Origin: Anaerolineae bacterium
Lineage (GTDB): Bacteria > Chloroflexota > Anaerolineae > B4-G1
Assembly: GCA_016783285.1 (NCBI GenBank)
Contig: JADHWW010000182.1
Coordinates: forward strand, 1 to 9,024
Reading direction: 5' to 3'
Length of the DNA stretch: 9,024 bases
Shown here: piece by piece, positions 1 to 5,281 of the stretch
Numbering within the stretch: position 1 is the stretch's first letter
How the letters are laid out: every line of letters starts with the position of its first letter
Made by a program: the position numbers and the translations under genes
The notes under the pieces: model-generated
Databases searched by the model: none
The model's input: the letters and a program-made list of their open reading frames with translations, nothing else
What the model was told of the DNA's origin: nothing

Positions 1-809
1 GGCCCGGAGGGATGCAGTACCCAGCGCCCGGTCAGTTTCTTGCACACCAGCGAGGGCAGCCCCAGGTAGTGACCCCACTCCAGGGCTGCCAACGCCCGGC
101 GAGAGAAGTAGGGCCACCAGCGGACCAACCGCAACCCCGCTGTCTCCAATCGTCGCGCCCACACATCGGCCCCGTCACAATGGTAGTGCCGGGAGATGCG
201 GTTGAAGAAACGGCGGTACAAATCAGCAAGTGGGCAAGTGGGCAAGTGGGCAAGTTTGCAAGTTCGCAAGTTTGCAAGTTTGCAAGTTGGCAAGTCAGCA
301 AGTTTGCAAGTGCGTAAAGTCACAAGTTGCGTGCCACGCTGCCACAACCAATCCAGCGCCCGTCCGATGGAAAGAAAGGGCAGAAAATCGGGGCCTGGCA
401 CACAGAAGTAAAAAACACCATCCGGCCGTAGCACCCGAGCCACCTCCACCAGCACCGGCTGCACCTCTGGGATATGTTCCAGTACCGAGTTGCTCACTAC
501 GGCGGCAAAGGTTTCGTCGGGGTAGGGCATCCGCGCCCCGTCGGCTTGAGCCAACAACCGATAGGCCCCCCGTTCGCGTGCCTCGGTCAGCGGCCCCCAC
601 CAGGGGTCAAAACCCGCCTCCAGCGGTTCGTCGAAAGCGACCGAGGCGAAGTGCCCATCGCCGCAGCCCAGGTCGAGCACGGGGCGAGGGAGAGGCAGGT
701 CTGCGTAGAAGCGGGCCTCCACGGCCCGTAAGAGCGCCCGAAAAGCCGGCAAGTCGCGCAGGTGTCGCCAGAGCAGGTCGTCGTCCACGTCAATCAATGT
801 GGCCTCCAA
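1..809 (-). CDS. SAM-dependent class I methyltransferase, C-terminus cut by window edge
   Basis: The minus-strand frame is open from about 809 to the window edge and gives 269 residues without a stop. The class I methyltransferase fold is clear. Motif I, VLDLGCGDGHF, lies at residues 44-54, an acidic post-I residue at D68 (GFDPW), NSVLEHI at 107-113, and RVLRPDGVFYFCVP at 125-138. These bind S-adenosylmethionine in a cytosolic enzyme. The methyl acceptor cannot be read from sequence, but the position after a glycosyltransferase and a sugar-nucleotide epimerase suggests a glycan, lipid or sugar. Residues about 161-196 are a repeat-encoded insertion (octamer array) with an 8-residue period of the TCKLADLP type, placed before a well-formed C-terminal segment (YRRFFNRISRHYH). 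The start is uncertain: TTG at 809 is used here, but no clear ribosome site precedes it. The reading frame continues plausibly upstream, whereas the ATG at 850 that overlaps the previous stop leads into a different frame that soon ends. Family confident, substrate unknown. Confidence 0.82.
   Translation of the reverse strand, partial: MEATLIDVDDDLLWRHLRDLPAFRALLRAVEARFYADLPLPRPVLDLGCGDGHFASVAFDEPLEAGFDPWWGPLTEARERGAYRLLAQADGARMPYPDETFAAVVSNSVLEHIPEVQPVLVEVARVLRPDGVFYFCVPGPDFLPFLSIGRALDWLWQRGTQLVTLRTCKLADLPTCKLANLRTCKLAHLPTCPLADLYRRFFNRISRHYHCDGADVWARRLETAGLRLVRWWPYFSRRALAALEWGHYLGLPSLVCKKLTGRWVLHPSG
226..329. repeat. Octanucleotide tandem array GCAAGTNN inside methyltransferase gene
   Basis: Eleven consecutive 8-bp units of form GCAAGTNN occupy 226-313. 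The last two bases vary: GG three times, then TT, TC, TT, TT, TG, CA, TT and GC. Two degenerate units (GTAAAGTC, ACAAGTTG) follow to 329. Since 8 is not a multiple of 3, the coding strand yields an 8-residue peptide period over three units (TCKLADLP, TCKLANLR, TCKLAHLP, TCPLADLY). The methyltransferase frame stays open through the array. One alternative frame has a TGA at 295-297, made by the GCAAGTCA unit. Confidence 0.95.
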
Positions 810-846
810 CGCCGCCTGTTCACGGCGGCACGGAGGTCGCAGGCAC

Positions 847-1995
847 TCATCGCAACAACCGCTCGAAGAGCGCCTCGTACTCCGCCACCGTGCGCCCGGT
901 GTTCCACCGTTCCACGATCTCCTCCCTGGGCCGCACGTAATCGGCGTGATTGCGGACCACACGAAGGATGGCCTCCGCCAAGGCTGCGCTATCCCCTATC
1001 GGTACCGCCTCCCCCATCCCTGCCTGCAGCACCGGCTGGCGCACCCCCGGCAGGTCGCTGGCAATCGAGGGTGTGCCACACAACATCGCCTCCACCTGTA
1101 CCAGCCCGAACGACTCGGTCGAGTTGAGGCTGGGCACGACGATGACGTCCAGATTGGGATAAAAGGTCGCCATCTGCAATGGATTCAGCACACCCACGAA
1201 CTCCCAGTGTTCCTCGTATTGATGGAACAACGGAGCCAGCCGTTGGGCGTAAGCATCCTCACCCAATACGTCCTGATACTGGCCAGCGAAAAGCACCCGC
1301 GCCTCCGGATAGACCTCCAACACACGCGGCAGCGCGTTCAGCAACACTTCAACGCCCTTCTCGGCCGCCAGCCGCGCCGCCATCCCAATCACCGGCCCGC
1401 TCCCGTCCAGATTGTGCATCTTGGCGAATGCCACCACCGCCCCTGGCCCCACCTCTGGCAGTTCCACCGGCGGTGGAACGACTTCCAACTTACCGCGAAA
1501 AGTGCGCAGGAAAGGGGAATGGTCGGCGAAGTCCTGCGTATAGGCAATCACCCGGTCGGAAAAGAGCCCCGCCAGATAGTTCATCACGTGCACCACCTGG
1601 TTGACCAGCCAATTGAACGGGCCAGGTGGGAGTCTCAGATCACAATGGTAGGTCAACGTCGTAGGTTTACCCATCAGGCGACCCCGCGCCGCCACGCCGG
1701 CTGCGTCGAATTGCGGCAGGTGCAGGCTGACGACGTCATGTTCACGCACCAGTTGCGTCGCCAGCCAGCCGAAGGTCGGCATGATGACTCCTTTGCTGAC
1801 GCGGAAGAGCACCGGCGCACGCACCACCCGCACGCCATCCTCCAGCGCCTCGATGGGACAGGAGCGGTCGAAGCGGGAAGTCAGCACGGTGACCTGATGG
1901 CCCCGTGCCGCCAGCCCCCGCGCCAGGCGCTCGGCGTAGATGGTGAGGCCGCTGGTGTGGGGGCGGTAGTAGGTGAGGACAATCAGTATCTTCAC
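847..1995 (-). CDS. Family 4 glycosyltransferase (GT-B fold)
   Basis: This 382-residue protein is a retaining GT4 glycosyltransferase that moves a sugar from a nucleotide donor to a lipid-linked or growing glycan acceptor at the cytosolic face of the membrane. The N-terminal Rossmann half starts MKILIVLTYYRPHTSGLTIY with the usual glycine-containing acceptor loop. The C-terminal half holds GMAARLAAEKG at 204-214 (R208 and K213, donor phosphate contacts in the family) and the EX7E signature ESFGLVQVE with E294 and E302. Length is normal for GT4. The start is GTG at 1995, chosen because GAAGGTG lies 7 nt upstream. The stop TGA overlaps an ATG (ATGA at 847-850), which suggests translational coupling to the methyltransferase region downstream. 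It follows the epimerase by 91 bp in the same orientation, consistent with one operon. Donor and acceptor cannot be told from sequence. Confidence 0.93.
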   Translation of the reverse strand: MKILIVLTYYRPHTSGLTIYAERLARGLAARGHQVTVLTSRFDRSCPIEALEDGVRVVRAPVLFRVSKGVIMPTFGWLATQLVREHDVVSLHLPQFDAAGVAARGRLMGKPTTLTYHCDLRLPPGPFNWLVNQVVHVMNYLAGLFSDRVIAYTQDFADHSPFLRTFRGKLEVVPPPVELPEVGPGAVVAFAKMHNLDGSGPVIGMAARLAAEKGVEVLLNALPRVLEVYPEARVLFAGQYQDVLGEDAYAQRLAPLFHQYEEHWEFVGVLNPLQMATFYPNLDVIVVPSLNSTESFGLVQVEAMLCGTPSIASDLPGVRQPVLQAGMGEAVPIGDSAALAEAILRVVRNHADYVRPREEIVERWNTGRTVAEYEALFERLLR

Positions 1996-2002
1996 TAGAA
2001 AA

Positions 2003-2009
2003 CACCTTC
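2003..2009 (-). promoter_or_regulatory. Ribosome binding site for the GT4 gene
   Basis: The minus strand reads GAAGGTG, then a 7-nt spacer (TTTTCTA), then the GTG start at 1995. This supports the GTG initiation codon over internal alternatives. Confidence 0.65.
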
Positions 2010-2030
2010 ACAAAACGTATGATATGAGCG

Positions 2031-2099
2031 GGAGACAAGGAGACAAGGGGACTTGGAGATTCTCCCCCTGTCACCCTGTCCCCGTGTCACCCCATCTCA
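2031..2099. repeat. 8-bp periodic repeat with opposed halves, overlapping the epimerase stop
   Basis: Read in steps of eight from 2031, the plus strand gives GGAGACAA, GGAGACAA, GGGGACTT, GGAGATTC, TCCCCCTG, TCACCCTG, TCCCCGTG, TCACCCCA. The first half is a CAAGGRGA-like octamer array and the second half is a similar array on the opposite strand. The switch point contains GGAGA-T-TCTCC (2055-2065), and flanking arms 2042-2050 and 2064-2072 pair at 8 of 9 positions. The block fills most of the gap between the epimerase and the glycosyltransferase and includes the epimerase stop (TGA at 2087-2089). There is no T-tract in either direction, so it is not called a terminator. Confidence 0.75.
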
Positions 2100-4159
2100 A
2101 ACAATAAGCGGTTGGCGACGACCCACTCGTAGAGCCGGCGGATGCCTTCCTCAACCCCTACGCGGGACTGCCAGCCCAACTCGCGCCCGGCTTTGCGAAT
2201 GTCGGAGATGTAGATAGGCTGGTCGCCGGGGCGCCAATCGTCGCCGGAGACGGGGATGGGATGGCCGATCAATCGCTCCAGGATCGGCCCAAACTCAGCC
2301 CACACCGACATCGTGTGCGCCGGTCCTCCGCCAACGTTGTACACCTGTCCGGCGATGACGTCAATGTGGGCGATGGCGGCGTCGTAAGCATCGAGCAGGT
2401 CGTCAATGAAAAGCACATCGCGCACCTGCTTGCCGTTGCCGTAAATGGTGATGGGTTGGGCAGTGACGGCGGCGATGATAAACCAGGCCACCCAGCCCTG
2501 ATCCTCGACCCCCATCTGCCGTGGCCCATAGATGCATGACTGGCGAAAAACCACCGCCGGCAAGCCATAGATGCGGGTGTAGTCACGCACGTACTGGTCG
2601 CCGGCCCCTTTGGAGTTTCCGGAGAAGAAGGCATAACCATCTTGCCTCACCATTACAGTGGAATTGGGTACTTCCACACAGTAAACCATTCCGGCATATT
2701 CCACCCACTCGCTCCTATTTTGGCCCAGGTTGCATTGAGCAGTTCTGGTTGTACTAATATAAACGCGGTAATACCCCTCTTTGTCCAAAGTAACCGATGA
2801 TGCCATTCCACACTTGATCGCAATTTCCTGAACATCATCTGCCAATTTCTGCGAAACGGTTGTGTATCTCCAGCCGTGTTTGCTGTGCTTATTGCCATCA
2901 CCATCCAGCAAAGATTCCAGCAAAACAGCAAGTTTTTTTCGATCAAGGCGCTTAATCTCCCGCGGAATGTATTTGCCGTGGCTTTTGCCAAACAATTTGA
3001 CATACTCGTACAACTGACGGGACGTTGCTGTGATATGATGCTGATCTATCACAGGCGATAGGCCAATGGCTTGCATCACAGCGATTGCCTCTTCAGTTCG
3101 ACTATAAGTGGTTAATGTCACCGTGCAATTACCGGTTTTCTGATTTTCATAACAATGACCTTCTGAGATATACCAGCCCAAAAATCTCAACCAATCATCC
3201 ATCGGGATCGCGCGTGCAAGGAAGCGATGTTTATGCTTTCCGGCTTTCACTTCAGGCAAGACAAAACATTCAGGTTTTTCTCCTCCATTGTAATCGGCAG
3301 CGAGAAGATAAGCCATTGGCTTTCCCTCAATTTGTCGAGCTTCCAAAAGGCGCGGATTTTTCAATTCATCGTGATCGCAGTCCCAAGACACCAGCATTTT
3401 GTGATTGGGCGTCACACATGTCTTGAGACGACGGTTATTTTGTACGTACATTTTGCCGGTATAAGAATATGCAAAATGCTCTGTGGGTGTTTGATACTCA
3501 GCCACCTTTCGCTCAATGTTGTAGGTTAAAACCTGATCATTGGGGGTTAATTCGCAAAACTTTTTCCATCCCTTATCGGTGAGAATGTCAGTATCGGCTG
3601 AATAACAACAGCCGTAGGGCGAGTGGAAGTCGAGCGGCTGCGTCTCCGAGATGCCGAGTGGGAAGTCCCGATAGGCATAGCGAGTCTCCTGCTCAATCAC
3701 CGCTACCTCCTCCATCCCGCCATAGACCTTGTTGGTGGAGGCATAGAGGAATATGGGATTAGTGCCCGCGTGTCGCGCCGCCTCCAGTGCGTTAAAAGTA
3801 CCCAGCGCGTTGTCCTCGAAGTCAGAACGGGGGTCCGTCACCGAAGTGGTGACCGCCGTCTGCCCAGCCAGGTGCACGACGACGCCGGTTCCTCGCGCCG
3901 CCTCGGCCAGCGTCTCGTAATCGCGCACGTCGCCCACCACGAGCTGAAAACTGTCCGCACCGTGCAACTCGCGCAGCCAGGCTACGTTGGCCTCGGTTCC
4001 GCGGCGCGACAGGTTGTCGTACACCGTCACCTGCTCGCCCCGCGCCAGCAGCCGGTGGACGTAATTGCAGCCGATGAAGCCCGCTCCGCCTGTGACGAGA
4101 AAACAGTGTCCTGAGCCTGTCGAAGGGCGGTGTCCTGAGCCTGTCGAAGGATCGGTCAA
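2087..4159 (-). CDS. NAD-dependent nucleotide-sugar epimerase/dehydratase (CDP-paratose 2-epimerase-like), intein-containing precursor
   Basis: The 690-residue precursor is an extended short-chain dehydrogenase/reductase interrupted by a 331-residue intein; splicing would leave 359 residues, normal for the family apart from an 18-residue repeat-derived N-terminus. The NAD-binding TGGAGFIG motif is at residues 23-30, GDVRDYE at 76-82 and HLAGQTAVTTS at 96-106. The catalytic Ser/Thr lies in the STNKVYGG segment (141-148). The catalytic YxxxK is split: Y182-G183-C184 before the intein and S516-K517 after it. Downstream come VFRQSCIYGPRQ (537-548), VEDQGW, YGNGKQVRDVLF and YNVGGGP. These match my recollection of CDP-paratose/CDP-tyvelose 2-epimerases (RfbE-like) more than generic UDP-glucose 4-epimerases, but the exact sugar is inferred. 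Start TTG at 4159 is supported by AAGGAG 7 nt upstream. It lies 15 nt after the flippase-like gene, so the two are probably cotranscribed. Confidence 0.9.
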   Translation of the reverse strand: MTDPSTGSGHRPSTGSGHCFLVTGGAGFIGCNYVHRLLARGEQVTVYDNLSRRGTEANVAWLRELHGADSFQLVVGDVRDYETLAEAARGTGVVVHLAGQTAVTTSVTDPRSDFEDNALGTFNALEAARHAGTNPIFLYASTNKVYGGMEEVAVIEQETRYAYRDFPLGISETQPLDFHSPYGCCYSADTDILTDKGWKKFCELTPNDQVLTYNIERKVAEYQTPTEHFAYSYTGKMYVQNNRRLKTCVTPNHKMLVSWDCDHDELKNPRLLEARQIEGKPMAYLLAADYNGGEKPECFVLPEVKAGKHKHRFLARAIPMDDWLRFLGWYISEGHCYENQKTGNCTVTLTTYSRTEEAIAVMQAIGLSPVIDQHHITATSRQLYEYVKLFGKSHGKYIPREIKRLDRKKLAVLLESLLDGDGNKHSKHGWRYTTVSQKLADDVQEIAIKCGMASSVTLDKEGYYRVYISTTRTAQCNLGQNRSEWVEYAGMVYCVEVPNSTVMVRQDGYAFFSGNSKGAGDQYVRDYTRIYGLPAVVFRQSCIYGPRQMGVEDQGWVAWFIIAAVTAQPITIYGNGKQVRDVLFIDDLLDAYDAAIAHIDVIAGQVYNVGGGPAHTMSVWAEFGPILERLIGHPIPVSGDDWRPGDQPIYISDIRKAGRELGWQSRVGVEEGIRRLYEWVVANRLLFEMG
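2615..3607 (-). mobile_element. Intein with LAGLIDADG homing endonuclease, inserted in the epimerase YxxxK motif
   Basis: In-frame 331-residue intein, residues 185-515 of the precursor. The N-terminal splice block begins C185-YSADTDILTDKGW (block A). Block B is TPNH with T250 and H253. The LAGLIDADG motifs are FLGWYISEG (326-334, acidic E333) and LLESLLDGDG (413-422, acidic D421), so both endonuclease acids are kept. Block F is VYCVEVP (492-498, with C494), and the C-terminal end is FFSGN-515 followed by the +1 nucleophile S516. The penultimate residue is Gly instead of the common His, a known natural variant. Splicing joins YGC to SK and restores YGCSK. The DNA is visibly AT-richer than the exteins on both sides and the extein homology resumes exactly at the junctions, as expected for a horizontally acquired homing element. 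The endonuclease would cut an intein-free allele around CCCTACGGCTGT/TCCAAAGG. Confidence 0.95.
4107..4150. repeat. Duplicated 24-bp unit coding the epimerase N-terminus
   Basis: The plus strand has TGTCCTGAGCCTGTCGAAGG at 4107-4126 and again, identical, at 4131-4150, separated by GCGG, for a period of 24 bp. On the coding strand it gives two copies of an 8-residue unit (DPSTGSGH, RPSTGSGH) directly before the Rossmann strand of the epimerase. CCTTCGACAGGCTCAGGACA-type elements are, as I recall, widely dispersed short repeats in Chloroflexota and other bacterial genomes. Confidence 0.9.
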
Positions 4160-4166
4160 TATCTCA

Positions 4167-4172
4167 CTCCTT
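4167..4172 (-). promoter_or_regulatory. Ribosome binding site fixing the TTG start of the epimerase
   Basis: The minus strand reads AAGGAG, a 7-nt spacer (TGAGATA), then TTG at 4159. Because the site lies upstream of the duplicated 24-bp unit, it implies the repeat is really translated as the protein N-terminus. Confidence 0.75.
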
Positions 4173-4174
4173 TG

Positions 4175-5158
4175 TTATGTCAATGTAGTTGTTACGTCGG
4201 CCCGTAACTGGCCAAGGGAGAGGTTCTGTCGGGCCAGGCCCCACAACCCCAACAGTACCATCAGGATGTACTGGTAGGTATGAGAGGCAAAGGCGATGAC
4301 GACGGCATCGGCAGCGTCCACGCCGAAGGGCAGCACCAGCGCATACCGGGCGAAGGCGTGAAAGACCCCCATCGCCCCGGGCGATGCTGGCACCGCCATA
4401 CCCAGCCCGATGGCACACGTGAGGAAGGTGGCCATCAGCAGCGTAGGCGAGTCGAGGAAGGCCCAGAGCATACTGTAGTAGTAGCCGATGCAAAAAGCCC
4501 AGGCCACGAGCGACCACAGGCACAGACCGAGCACCCGCCGCCCCGAGCGCAGCGCGGCCAGCCCGTCCAGGAGACCGCCCAATGCCTGCATCCACCGCTC
4601 GACGTCAACGCGCGGGAGACGGGAGAGCAGACCGCGCAGGAAACACCGTCCCTGGTCGGGCCACAGGGCCAAGGCGACAAGCACGGCCATCACGGCCAGC
4701 GCCCCCACCCCTGCCACTATGCCGGTCTCCCTCATCCACCCGGCCTGCCCTACGAAGGGCACCGTGACCGCCAGCAAAAGCACGACCATCAGCATATCCA
4801 GCACCCGCTCGACGACGACGGTGGAGAGCGCCGCGCTCATCCTCACCCCACCTCCCAGCCCAATCGCCACCGCCCGCGCCGGGTCGCCCAGACGGAAGGG
4901 GAGGACGTTGCTGACCAGATAACCGATGTTGGTCACGGCAAAGGCCTCGGCCAGGCTGACCTCCGGCCCTAGCAGGATGCGCCAGCGGATCGAGCGCGCC
5001 AGAAGGTAGGCCAGGAGCGAGACAGCGGCCGGCGCCAGGTAGCGCCAATCGCCCCGCCGTAGCGCCAGACCAACCTGGTCCCACTCGATGCCGGCCAGGG
5101 CCAGGACGAGACAGACCAGACTGATTATTATGCCGATCCAGAGACGCCACCTGCGCAT
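4175..5158 (-). CDS. Flippase-like polytopic membrane protein (LPG synthase TM / UPF0104 / AglD family)
   Basis: From ATG at 5158 this is a 327-residue, strongly hydrophobic protein with about seven or eight predicted membrane spans. The first follows a basic cap (MRRWRLWIGIIISLVCLVLA). Two family signatures are visible: LPFRLGDPARAVAIG after the early spans, and PASPGAMGVFHAFARYALV near the C-terminus, the latter resembling the P-x-S-P-G-x-x-G-x-F motif of the lysylphosphatidylglycerol synthase TM region family (PF03706). Members that lack the synthase domain are often found in glycan clusters and are thought to move lipid or lipid-linked sugars; that role is inference here. The frame is open up to TTG at 5194, with ATG also at 5167, but those upstream starts lie within a promoter. 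ATG 5158 is preferred because it sits at +2 of the predicted transcript. The stop TAA is 15 nt before the epimerase start. Confidence 0.85.
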   Translation of the reverse strand: MRRWRLWIGIIISLVCLVLALAGIEWDQVGLALRRGDWRYLAPAAVSLLAYLLARSIRWRILLGPEVSLAEAFAVTNIGYLVSNVLPFRLGDPARAVAIGLGGGVRMSAALSTVVVERVLDMLMVVLLLAVTVPFVGQAGWMRETGIVAGVGALAVMAVLVALALWPDQGRCFLRGLLSRLPRVDVERWMQALGGLLDGLAALRSGRRVLGLCLWSLVAWAFCIGYYYSMLWAFLDSPTLLMATFLTCAIGLGMAVPASPGAMGVFHAFARYALVLPFGVDAADAVVIAFASHTYQYILMVLLGLWGLARQNLSLGQLRADVTTTLT

Positions 5159-5165
5159 AGCGGGC

Positions 5166-5194
5166 ATTATACCATCAGGAGGCAGTAACCGCAA
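5166..5194 (-). promoter_or_regulatory. Promoter of the glycan operon, extended -10, leaderless geometry
   Basis: The minus strand reads TTGCGG (5194-5189), a 17-nt spacer, then a consensus TATAAT (5171-5166) preceded by TGG (extended -10). Counting from the -10 puts +1 near 5159, one base before ATG 5158, so the mRNA would be leaderless or nearly so. The -35 matches TTGACA at only three positions, which the extended -10 could offset. Confidence 0.6.
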
Positions 5195-5210
5195 CGACGA
5201 CAGTATACAC

Positions 5211-5238
5211 TTGCTCTTTGCTCAAAATCGTCTAGAAT
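5211..5238 (+). promoter_or_regulatory. Candidate promoter for the glycyl radical enzyme gene
   Basis: TTGCTC at 5211-5216, a 16-nt spacer, and TAGAAT at 5233-5238 resemble a sigma-70 type promoter. The -35 is weak and the -10 is good (5 of 6). The predicted start near 5245 would leave a leader of about 37 nt that carries the ribosome site. It is divergent from the glycan-operon promoter, with only 16 bp between the two -35 elements. Confidence 0.4.
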
Positions 5239-5242
5239 TGGG

Positions 5243-5262
5243 CTTGCGAGTGCTTGCGAGTG
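5243..5262 (+). repeat. Perfect 10-bp tandem repeat at the predicted transcription start
   Basis: CTTGCGAGTG occurs twice head to tail (5243-5252 and 5253-5262), between the candidate -10 and the ribosome site of the glycyl radical enzyme gene. Ten-base-pair spacing puts the two copies on the same DNA face, which would suit a regulator site, but no known operator is recognised. Confidence 0.6.
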
Positions 5263-5267
5263 AAAAT

Positions 5268-5273
5268 GGGAGG
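5268..5273 (+). promoter_or_regulatory. Ribosome binding site for the glycyl radical enzyme
   Basis: GGGAGG with an 8-nt spacer precedes ATG 5282. A second in-frame ATG at 5288 would have a 14-nt spacer, so 5282 is the better start. Confidence 0.75.
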
Positions 5274-5281
5274 TTGATATC

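Noticed and set aside
226..329. CRISPR array
   Set aside because: The units are 8 bp and contiguous with no spacers, and no cas genes are present.
230..940. Plus-strand 236-codon frame starting in the octamer array
   Set aside because: Its start is repeat-derived and the rest is Pro/Arg-rich low complexity opposite the methyltransferase; no motif was found.
799..1998. 399-codon plus-strand frame opposite the whole GT4 gene
   Set aside because: The minus strand encodes a clear GT4 protein with signature residues. The plus frame is rich in His, Arg and Gln with no recognisable domain, as expected of an antisense shadow in GC-rich DNA.
2042..2072. Rho-independent terminator between epimerase and glycosyltransferase
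   Set aside because: A stem is possible but there is no T-rich tract after it on either strand, and the genes look like one operon.
2615..3607. Two separate genes or a group I intron disrupting the epimerase
   Set aside because: The frame is continuous, protein-level intein blocks A, B, F and G and the two LAGLIDADG motifs are all present, and the exteins rejoin exactly, so splicing is of protein, not RNA.
4280..4972. Plus-strand 230-codon frame opposite the flippase-like gene
   Set aside because: The composition (His, Gln, Pro, Gly) is typical of the reverse strand of a hydrophobic membrane protein gene.
5167..5194. Upstream starts (TTG 5194, ATG 5167) for the flippase-like protein
   Set aside because: They lie in the -35 and -10 elements. 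The added residues (MRLLPPDGIMPA) are not membrane-like and no ribosome site precedes them.
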